The notes under the pieces were generated by a model. It did not search any database. It saw only the letters and a list, made by a program, of their open reading frames with translations, and was not told the origin of the DNA. DNA of 64,000 bases from a virus: positions 1 through 64,000 of IMG/VR virus record IMGVR_UViG_3300047510_002172; one strand, 5' to 3'. Position numbers and translations under genes: made by a program. Within the stretch, counting starts at the first letter, position 1. Each line of letters begins with the position of its first letter. Shown here one piece after another: positions 57,811 to 64,000 of this stretch.

Positions 57811-57839
57811 AAAGCTCGTTAGCAATAACGAGCTTTTTT
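57811..57839 (+). terminator. Intrinsic terminator between convergent genes
   Basis: AAAGCTCGTTA pairs with TAACGAGCTTT around a GCAA loop (11-bp stem, 57811-57836) followed by TTT. It ends the acidic-protein gene on the plus strand. On the minus strand the hairpin has no U-run after it, so its action on the terminase transcript is uncertain. Confidence 0.85.
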
Positions 57840-57843
57840 ATTG

Positions 57844-59625
57844 TCAATATTTTAAATAGCCTGGATTACCTAAGTCAGGTAACATCTTAGTAGCCGTAGA
57901 GTAATTCGGCAACTGCCACCCTAAAGCCTTTAATTCATCTAAGTCTTCTGCTTCGTTTTCATTTGTCGGTATAAATACCGGGCTAAACGGTAATTCAACG
58001 TTTTTGTCTTTATTGAATTTATTATATAGTTCGGAAGGCTTAGGCATACTAACAATAAATGGGTCCCAGTTTGTTGGTACTATTTTTAAAGGCTTACCGT
58101 TATTATCTTTTTGACTTACTTCAAAGAATTGCTCTACTACTTTAGTGTCTAGAATAAAAATAGCCCATATTAATGCTTCTACTCTATCATCTAAATATCT
58201 TTCATCTTGTTTCTTCCATACTCCATTGTCTTGTCTGATATAAGTTTTAAACTCTTCTACAGTTTGTTTATCGTTTATTTTTAAACACCTTAATACGTTC
58301 ATCCAATATCTAAAGTTGGACATACTGTTAAACTTACTATTAGTATGGGAATATACTCCCATGCGATTGTCTTTTTCAGCTTTTTCATTATAAGACCCCA
58401 TACTTGGAGTGTATTTTACAATATTAGAATATTGATGGGTATGTATTAGGGCATCGATAACCTGTGCTCCGCAATTATTACGCTCTACTAGTAAAGGAGG
58501 GTTGCCCCATTGACTAGCTATTTCAACAAGCTTACCTGCAAAATTAAACGGATCTAATTTGTTATAAGCATAGGTAGCTACTTGTTCTATAGCGGTTAAA
58601 TCAGTTATATCTACAACTTGTATTACTGAATTAGCTCTAGCAATACCTTCTCCGACGTCAACACCTATACTATAATAATGTCCGTCTTCTTTATCTTTAT
58701 ATATTTTATAATGGCCGTCCTCATCCACAAAAATCGGATCAGGTGCAATTCTACTTAACTCGTCAAGCTGATCTTTATCAAACACACTTTCCCCAACTGC
58801 TCTAAATTCATTACCATACTCTTGATCAAAAGCGTCTTGGGAACCAAGGGCTCTCACAGTCATTTCCTTCCACTTTTCATCTCTACCAGGCACTTCCCAC
58901 CAGTCAACTCTTTCATAGTGCCATCCATTTTTATCTTCTACAGCTTCACTGTATATGTTATAAAATAAATTACCAACCCCATTAGGTGTTGATAACATAA
59001 AAATCTTAGATTTCTTAGATGAAGAAATTACCGGGAATACTGATTCCCAGAAGTCATTCATAAACTCTGAAGGAATAAATGCAGCTTCGTCAATGAGAAG
59101 ACAGTTAATAGATTCACCACGAGCAGCATCAGATGTAGTAGTACTAATACCAATAGAACTACCATTAGCTAACTCCATACCTTCTTTAGCGTAATTTATA
59201 ACACCCGGCTTTAAAAAGTTAGGTAACATTTCATAGGCTAAACGAATACGTTTAAATATATTTTTAGCTGTGCCTTCTTTATTGGCTATCAATAGTACTC
59301 TATAGTCATCGTTAAAGCATACCATCCATAAAGCAAATATAGTTAATAGGGTTGTCTTACCGATCTGTCTAGAAGATAAAACAATATTGAATCTATTTTC
59401 AACTAAGGATTTTAATATACGCTTTTGATAAGGATAAAGCTTAATAGGCTGCTTACCTTCATCGAGATTTACTATATAAAAGAATTTAGAAAAATGTAAT
59501 ATAGACTTTCTAGCTCTTTCTAGATCTTCAACCATCTCTTGAGTCCATTCAAACTGAGTCTCTGGCGCAGGTAAGTTTTTATTACCTAGATAGAAGTTTT
59601 GATCTTTGTTTGGACTTTTGGCCAT
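57844..59625 (-). CDS. terL: Terminase large subunit, T4 gp17-like
   Basis: This 593-residue ATPase-nuclease packages DNA into the prohead. T4 gp17 is 610 residues, so the size is usual. The N-terminal ATPase has Walker A SSRQIGKTT (residues 84-92), Walker B INCLLIDEAAF with Asp179 and Glu180, and the coupling motif MLSTPNG (210-216). The C-terminal RNase H-like nuclease has GVDVGEG with Asp323, LLVERNNCG with Glu381, and RYLDDRVEALIW with Asp479/480, in the same order as the T4 triad. A TAAGTA box (59632-59637) lies 6 bases upstream of the ATG. It is oriented opposite to tube and sheath, unlike in T4, and no small terminase is visible next to it. Confidence 0.95.
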   Translation of the reverse strand: MAKSPNKDQNFYLGNKNLPAPETQFEWTQEMVEDLERARKSILHFSKFFYIVNLDEGKQPIKLYPYQKRILKSLVENRFNIVLSSRQIGKTTLLTIFALWMVCFNDDYRVLLIANKEGTAKNIFKRIRLAYEMLPNFLKPGVINYAKEGMELANGSSIGISTTTSDAARGESINCLLIDEAAFIPSEFMNDFWESVFPVISSSKKSKIFMLSTPNGVGNLFYNIYSEAVEDKNGWHYERVDWWEVPGRDEKWKEMTVRALGSQDAFDQEYGNEFRAVGESVFDKDQLDELSRIAPDPIFVDEDGHYKIYKDKEDGHYYSIGVDVGEGIARANSVIQVVDITDLTAIEQVATYAYNKLDPFNFAGKLVEIASQWGNPPLLVERNNCGAQVIDALIHTHQYSNIVKYTPSMGSYNEKAEKDNRMGVYSHTNSKFNSMSNFRYWMNVLRCLKINDKQTVEEFKTYIRQDNGVWKKQDERYLDDRVEALIWAIFILDTKVVEQFFEVSQKDNNGKPLKIVPTNWDPFIVSMPKPSELYNKFNKDKNVELPFSPVFIPTNENEAEDLDELKALGWQLPNYSTATKMLPDLGNPGYLKY

Positions 59626-59673
59626 ATTAGATACTTACCGTTGATATTATTTTATATACTGCTAATATATTAC

Positions 59674-60327
59674 ATGTTTACACCAAGTATTGTTGCTCTT
59701 CCAGAAGAACTACTATTAACTCAGCCTATTAAAGACGAAAGTCTCTTGTTAACATGTCAGCTAACTCAATTTGACAGAGAAGGTTACGAATTACTACCAA
59801 TTGAGCAAGAATACTATAAAGCTAATAATATTAATCTACATGCAGAGCAAGTTTTTGCGTTAGAATCAGGAAGCGCTGAAGGCTGGCAAGCATCTCTACA
59901 AAAATGGTTTGTGCAGGAAACAGAACATCCAGAATATAAACTCGATCATTCTTTCTTTGTAACGCGTTACGGATTTGAAGGAGAGGCTAAAGAACAACTT
60001 AAAAGGTTATCTAAAACTAGACCAGAACTCAAAAAACTTTTAAATATTATCCCTAAATGGGGTACAGATTTTTGTGTGGATCTTATTACTGCTGATGAGT
60101 GTTTTGAATTAATACACTGGGAATGGGACTTTAGAGATGTATACGAGCTACAGCACCATGTAGAAACTATGGAACATGTTATAGAAACCACTGACTGGAA
60201 ATCAGTAGAAAATGCAGTCAGATACTTTAATCAATACAACCACAATGCAGATTCAGAAGCAGAGGGTAATTTTAAAGCTAATCTGTTTGGTCTACCTAGA
60301 GCTATAAGACTGTATAAAGGTTTTTAA
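59674..60327 (+). CDS. Hypothetical protein, unrecognised
   Basis: This 217-residue protein is acidic and rich in aromatic residues, with a C-terminal IHWEWDFRDVYELQHHVETM and NLFGLPRAIRLYKGF. No family is recognised. I chose the ATG at 59674 (MFTPSIVALPEELLL). The longer frame from 59599 would begin inside the divergent terminase gene and add a 25-residue hydrophobic extension that is more likely the untranslated spacer. It is divergent from the terminase and its stop overlaps by 4 bases the stop of the converging flavodoxin-fold gene. Its position among head and tail genes suggests a packaging or assembly factor, but this is not supported by motif. Confidence 0.6.
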   Translation: MFTPSIVALPEELLLTQPIKDESLLLTCQLTQFDREGYELLPIEQEYYKANNINLHAEQVFALESGSAEGWQASLQKWFVQETEHPEYKLDHSFFVTRYGFEGEAKEQLKRLSKTRPELKKLLNIIPKWGTDFCVDLITADECFELIHWEWDFRDVYELQHHVETMEHVIETTDWKSVENAVRYFNQYNHNADSEAEGNFKANLFGLPRAIRLYKGF

Positions 60328-61070
60328 GTTTTTACGTCAAAAACTTTTTCAAACGTCTTTGGTGCTTCTTTATAGCTTTTCTGGCTTTCATCGTTCTTAT
60401 CTTTGGTAAATTGCCAGTTAAAACAGAGGTCATCTACGACCTTAAAACCGTAAAAATTTAATACTTGTTTTTGAGTATTAATTACATTTTCACCGTTCCA
60501 GTTTTGTCCAATAGCAATTATACCAACATCTTTGTCTTTAATAATATTATCTTCTTCTAAAGTGGTGTGCCTATTTTCAAGCCAGTCTAAACGTTCAATA
60601 AGTTTTTGATAGATACTATTTGTCTGGCCCCAACGAATACTAATAAAAAACATAACACAGTCAGCTTCAAATAGCGGGCTAGCTATTTTCCACAGCTCAT
60701 CGTCTTTATTGTTGTAAGATGCCCAGCACCGAAGATTGCCAGTAGGGTTCTTTTCTTTATCTTTAAGAGCAGCATCTTTAACTCCGCAATTATTACCATC
60801 TGCTCTACTAACATTACCCTCGCAGCAGTATATAGTTAATTTACTAACATCTATTATCTCTACTTTATCCCCTACTTCAGATTTAATATGTTCAGCTAAA
60901 AGCGTACTTTTGGGTTTTTCTTTATCTCCTTCCCAGCGATTAGACGTGGTTAGAAATAGTATCTTATCTTTATTTTTAAGATACTTAACAATATTATCCA
61001 GTTTCTGCTTATAGATGTCTGGATTATTTGTATTAACAATATCTTCAAAGAGTTTTAAATATGTGCTCAC
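60324..61070 (-). CDS. Flavodoxin-fold protein, FMN-reductase-like
   Basis: This 248-residue protein has the flavodoxin/NADPH-dependent FMN reductase fold. A phosphate-binding loop follows strand KILFLTTSN (36-44). FFISIRWGQTNSIYQKLIER (141-160) matches the usual PVYWG.pspxxK.fiDR flavin segment. Four cysteines (82, 83, 95 and 115) lie in an insertion where iron-sulfur flavoproteins carry a cluster, though the spacing differs from the classic pattern. It probably binds FMN and transfers electrons; the partner is unknown. The start codon is GTG, with a TAAATA box 8 bases upstream, shared head-to-head with the nucleotidyltransferase gene. An auxiliary metabolic gene is the likeliest reading. 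Confidence 0.72.
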   Translation of the reverse strand: MSTYLKLFEDIVNTNNPDIYKQKLDNIVKYLKNKDKILFLTTSNRWEGDKEKPKSTLLAEHIKSEVGDKVEIIDVSKLTIYCCEGNVSRADGNNCGVKDAALKDKEKNPTGNLRCWASYNNKDDELWKIASPLFEADCVMFFISIRWGQTNSIYQKLIERLDWLENRHTTLEEDNIIKDKDVGIIAIGQNWNGENVINTQKQVLNFYGFKVVDDLCFNWQFTKDKNDESQKSYKEAPKTFEKVFDVKT

Positions 61071-61073
61071 TTA

Positions 61074-61085
61074 GTAAATATTTAC
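61074..61085. promoter_or_regulatory. Palindromic bidirectional late-promoter box
   Basis: GTAAATATTTAC is a perfect 12-base palindrome between two divergent start codons. It gives TAAATA 10 bases upstream of the plus-strand ATG at 61091 and 8 bases upstream of the minus-strand GTG at 61070. One site could therefore serve both genes. Function is inferred from the recurrent box. Confidence 0.55.
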
Positions 61086-61090
61086 AAGGC

Positions 61091-62140
61091 ATGGAACCAT
61101 CTGCAAACACAACTACATACGAATTTCATACCGATTTGAATCCGGTTATCTGGGATGGGGTAGTATTAAAGCCAGAGATTAGAGACAAATTAATGGATAT
61201 AGCATCAGCATTTATAGATTTTATAGAAATAGATATTGATGTTGTTGATGTTATTATAACTGGTTCATTAGCAAACTATAACTATACAGTATATAGTGAT
61301 TTTGACTTGCATATTCTTACTGATTTTTCTGAGTATAAAGCAGACCCAAAACTCTTAAAAGACTATTTTGGAGCAAAGAAGACTGTATGGAATACCACTC
61401 GTAATATAACTATAAAAGATTATCAAGTAGAATTATATGTACAAGATGTTTCTGAAGCACATTATTCTACAGGAGTGTACTCTTTAAAAAGAAGTGAATG
61501 GATAGTAGAGCCTAAACCTATTACAAATGTAACAGAAGTAGATAAAAAATTGGTTTTAACTAAAAAACAAGCAATGTTAGATATTATTAAATATGCTCTT
61601 AGCCCAGAGTGTACTATAGAAAATGCAGAAAATGCTAAGGAAAAGTTTATGAGTATGCGTAAGATAGGTCTAGAAAAAGGCGGCGAATTTTCAGCTGAGA
61701 ACTTAGCTTACAAAGAATTGCGCAGAGAAGGCTGGATAGATAAGTTAATCAAAGGGGTTATATCTAAGAAAGATGTTAGACTTTCTCTAGCTGAAGAAAA
61801 ATTTAAAAATTACTTTTCTCTAAACAGTCAAGAAAAGAGAGGGCCGCGTCATAGAAGCTTAATGGCAGGGGTCAATAGTATGACTAATACTAAGGGTAAG
61901 AGTGTGCGTATGATAGCGAAGAGTCATACAGACCAGGAAACACCTTTTCCAAAAATAGAAAATTTAAAAGCAAAAAAGAACGGAATAGTACCATTGACCC
62001 CAGACGAAGCTCGAGGTATAGCTGCTTATTACGATATAGATCTAGAAAAAATTAAAACAACTCCACGCGGGTTAAGTACAAGTAGTATTAAAATAGCGTT
62101 CAATCCTACTGCTAATACATTTATACTAACTAAATCATGA
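61091..62140 (+). CDS. Nucleotidyltransferase (Pol beta superfamily)
   Basis: This 349-residue protein carries the nucleotidyltransferase signature GSLANYNYTVYSDFDLHIL (residues 58-76), with the GS pair and the metal-binding Asp70 and Asp72; the third acidic residue is probably Glu114 or Asp119. The C-terminal 190 residues hold a Lys/Arg-rich helical part and a second domain ending STSSIKIAFNPTANTFILTKS. Such enzymes transfer a nucleotide to RNA, protein or small molecules; the substrate is unknown here. I chose the ATG at 61091, because the earlier ATG at 61061 lies inside the start of the divergent flavodoxin-fold gene and before the shared promoter palindrome. It overlaps the tube gene start by 4 bases. 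Confidence 0.72.
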   Translation: MEPSANTTTYEFHTDLNPVIWDGVVLKPEIRDKLMDIASAFIDFIEIDIDVVDVIITGSLANYNYTVYSDFDLHILTDFSEYKADPKLLKDYFGAKKTVWNTTRNITIKDYQVELYVQDVSEAHYSTGVYSLKRSEWIVEPKPITNVTEVDKKLVLTKKQAMLDIIKYALSPECTIENAENAKEKFMSMRKIGLEKGGEFSAENLAYKELRREGWIDKLIKGVISKKDVRLSLAEEKFKNYFSLNSQEKRGPRHRSLMAGVNSMTNTKGKSVRMIAKSHTDQETPFPKIENLKAKKNGIVPLTPDEARGIAAYYDIDLEKIKTTPRGLSTSSIKIAFNPTANTFILTKS

Positions 62141-62733
62141 GTGTTATTGAACAATCTATACTTAATAAAAACAGAAAAGATAAATTTCTGCTAGTAATAA
62201 ATTTACCAGACGCTTTAAAAGAAATAAACACAGCTGGGCAGAATACAAGAAGTAATGGTACCTTAGATTTAGATAAATTACAGTTTTCAGTATATGGAGC
62301 TGTTGTACCGCCAACTACTATACCTGCTGTTGAGGTGCCTTTTGCGGGGCAGAGCTTAAATGTGACAACCGGTAAAAAACAAAATTACAGTGAAATAACA
62401 GTAAACTTTACTGTAGATAACGGGTTTAACAACTGGTGGGTGTTGTGGAAATGGTTAAATTATATTAATAATGCTGTTTATGGATATTTTGACGTAGAGG
62501 GCATATCTACCCAACTACCCCGTACATTTGTGAGTACAGCTAATTTGCAGCCCTACCAGACTAAAATTACTGTATTTGGCCTAGATGAATACAATGTTAA
62601 AAAAATCCAGTGGACATACGGTAAGGCATTTATAACTGGTTTAAATGGTATAAATTATAGTTACAGAGACCCGGAACAAATAGAATCTTCTTTTACATTT
62701 TCATTTAGTCAGTTAGCAACAGAATTACTGTAA
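62137..62733 (+). CDS. gp19: Tail tube protein, T4 gp19-family-like
   Basis: This 198-residue protein has the pattern of the gp19 tail tube family: an N-terminal helix-strand unit (KFLLVINLPDALK), a loop VPPTTIPAVEVPFAGQSL (about 67-84), and the hallmark strand block YSEITVNFTVDN followed by WWVLWKWLN. It lies directly before the sheath gene, which supports tube, although in T4 the order is sheath then tube. The alternative is the tail-tube initiator gp54 family, which shares this fold. Its ATG overlaps the stop of the nucleotidyltransferase gene (ATGA), so it lacks its own ribosome binding site. It should polymerise in hexameric rings inside the sheath. Confidence 0.7.
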   Translation: MSVIEQSILNKNRKDKFLLVINLPDALKEINTAGQNTRSNGTLDLDKLQFSVYGAVVPPTTIPAVEVPFAGQSLNVTTGKKQNYSEITVNFTVDNGFNNWWVLWKWLNYINNAVYGYFDVEGISTQLPRTFVSTANLQPYQTKITVFGLDEYNVKKIQWTYGKAFITGLNGINYSYRDPEQIESSFTFSFSQLATELL

Positions 62734-62762
62734 TTACGGTAACATTTCATTCCGAAAAAGCC

Positions 62763-62768
62763 TAAATA
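62763..62768 (+). promoter_or_regulatory. TAAATA box before the sheath gene
   Basis: CCTAAATAAT lies on the plus strand, 16 bases upstream of the sheath ATG, in a 51-base gap after the tube gene. It may boost sheath expression relative to tube. Inferred. Confidence 0.45.
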
Positions 62769-62784
62769 ATAGTATAACACTACT

Positions 62785-64000
62785 ATGGCTAACAGACGTT
62801 CTATAAATTCCCCAGGCGTAGAAATCCGCGAGATCGATCTCAGTACAAGAGCGACAACTCCCAACGGTACAAGTATTCTTGTTGCCGGCTTTGCACCACA
62901 AGGCCCTACTTCTGAAATTCTTAATATTTCAACTATAGCTGAATTTGAAAATATATATGGTACCCCTACCAATGCAGCAGAGCGTTATTTTTATTATTCA
63001 GTAAGACAATTATTTACAGGTGGTACGAACGCAACAGTAAATGTTGCTCGCTTACCTTACGGAGCCTCCGCCGGAGAAGGATTTTCCAGTAAGTACAGTG
63101 CTTTAGTTTTTCCAGTTATACCGACTGCAACAGCAGGGGCATCTGCCCTGAGTGCGCAACTAGGCGGTGCTGCAACTAACCTTAGTGCAGCTAACTATTA
63201 CTATTTTGCAAAACCAACTTTACTTGAATTATCAGAAAATGACTACACTACTATTAAGCAAGGCGGAATTAACTGGTCTACAACTGGAGCTGGTTCTGCA
63301 ATGCCTAGTATTACCAGTGTTAACTCTCTTACTGGTAACGGTATAGGGTTGGTAGTATTAAATGATGCAAAGACCACAATTAACGAAAAATTTGAAGGCT
63401 ATTATTTAAATCTAGCAGACAATACTAACTTAAACCCATCTACAGCCTTTGATGATGCTAAGGACATTAAAACAATTACCTCTGAAGGGGCAGCAATTTC
63501 TAGCTATAGTACAATTCCAAATACACGTTTAGGATTTTCAGTAAGCGCAACTTCTACAGGCGGTATAGACAGTTTATCAGAAACTATCGAAAACATACCG
63601 TCTTATAATATAGCCACTGGTAGCGGATACGACGACACCGCAATCTTTTCTCTTTTCAAAGTAAGAGTTACCCCATTTGAAAAGAATTCATTAACATTAA
63701 GTTATGTATTACAAGAAGGCTATACTTCTTCTTTCTACGCTAATCGTACTATACAAGATCCAAACGGCGGACAACCTCTTAATAATTTCGTCAGTACAGT
63801 TGTTAATGACGCCTCACCGAACCTCACAGTATTAGTAAATCCTTATATTAGTAATAATACTACTTGGCTAGATGCTAGTGGTAACGCTCAAAAATATATT
63901 AGAGTGCTTACCCAATCTCTTGCCACCACTGTAACAGCTGCAGTTTCTGCTTCTACCTACGGCGGGGCAGATAGTCTATTTCCTCTCGGTGTTTATGCTC
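62785..64000 (+). CDS. gp18: Tail sheath protein, T4 gp18-like (5' part)
   Basis: The 405 visible residues are the start of a gene that runs off the right edge. The N-terminus MANRRSINSPGVEIREIDLS is the classic sheath opening (SPGVxxxExD), in which the first residues form the strand that links neighbouring sheath subunits. It is followed by VAGFAPQGPTSEI and a variable, Ser/Thr-rich insertion domain from about residue 100 on, as in T4 gp18 (659 residues). The C-terminal part that holds the subunit-linking strands and the tube contact is outside the window. A TAAATA box precedes it by 16 bases. It is the main contractile tail component, so a contractile tail is firmly implied. Confidence 0.9.
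   Translation, partial: MANRRSINSPGVEIREIDLSTRATTPNGTSILVAGFAPQGPTSEILNISTIAEFENIYGTPTNAAERYFYYSVRQLFTGGTNATVNVARLPYGASAGEGFSSKYSALVFPVIPTATAGASALSAQLGGAATNLSAANYYYFAKPTLLELSENDYTTIKQGGINWSTTGAGSAMPSITSVNSLTGNGIGLVVLNDAKTTINEKFEGYYLNLADNTNLNPSTAFDDAKDIKTITSEGAAISSYSTIPNTRLGFSVSATSTGGIDSLSETIENIPSYNIATGSGYDDTAIFSLFKVRVTPFEKNSLTLSYVLQEGYTSSFYANRTIQDPNGGQPLNNFVSTVVNDASPNLTVLVNPYISNNTTWLDASGNAQKYIRVLTQSLATTVTAAVSASTYGGADSLFPLGVYA

Noticed and set aside
59599-59673. Longer start of the 217-residue protein
   Set aside because: It would begin inside the divergent terminase gene and encode a hydrophobic stretch that is just AT-rich spacer.
62709-62972. 87-residue minus-strand open frame
   Set aside because: It lies across the end of the tube gene and the start of the sheath gene and is a shadow frame.

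Overview
The window looks like part of the genome of a large, AT-rich, T4-like contractile-tailed phage (class Caudoviricetes, myovirus morphology), probably marine. The evidence is a cluster of T4-type virion genes: a gp17-like large terminase (57844-59625), the start of a gp18-like tail sheath gene that runs off the right edge (62785-64000), a gp19-family tube-like protein (62137-62733) and a gp14-like neck protein (55559-56683). Several other structural proteins resemble families I associate with marine T4-like phages. I see no tRNA, rRNA, integrase, CRISPR array, insertion sequence or cellular housekeeping gene. The host cannot be read from the sequence. Start codons are almost never preceded by a Shine-Dalgarno sequence.

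Layout. Positions 1-580 hold two small divergent genes of unknown function, and a terminator lies at the left edge. From 56.7 kb leftwards to 0.6 kb there is one almost gap-free minus-strand block of about 56 kb. It encodes surface-exposed virion proteins: neck protein, giant collagen-like proteins built from Gly-Tyr-Ser triplets, three tandem LamG-type lectin-like proteins, a tail assembly chaperone-like protein, a 4069-residue protein made almost entirely of RCC1 beta-propeller repeats, a beta-helix protein, a glycine-rich adhesin, Ig-like and poly-threonine proteins, and several large fibre or baseplate-like proteins. Two small glycosylation cassettes are embedded in this block. One is GT25 plus a GT9-like/methyltransferase fusion at 31.3-33.7 kb. 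The other is a GT29 sialyltransferase-like gene plus a GT2/GT27-like gene at 8.6-10.0 kb. From 56.7 to 64 kb the genes alternate strands: an acidic scaffold-like protein, terminase, an unknown protein, a flavodoxin-fold protein, a nucleotidyltransferase, tube and sheath.

How the genes may work together. The minus block would supply the tail appendages and their decoration. The two glycosyltransferase sets sit directly beside the appendage genes, so they may glycosylate virion fibres. The most striking case is a fibre protein with long threonine/proline mucin-like tracts. It lies immediately upstream of a transferase carrying a DSH motif, as in polypeptide GalNAc-transferases, and of a sialyltransferase-family protein. 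This order suggests a mucin-type O-glycosylation module and is the most interesting hypothesis here.

Regulation. A TAAATA or TAAGTA box, often extended to a T4-late-promoter-like TATAAATA, lies 5-16 bases upstream of many start codons on both strands. Its closeness to the start codons, and the lack of ribosome binding sites, suggest that late transcripts are leaderless or nearly so. Two intrinsic terminators (1-26 and 57811-57839) both have a GCAA tetraloop.
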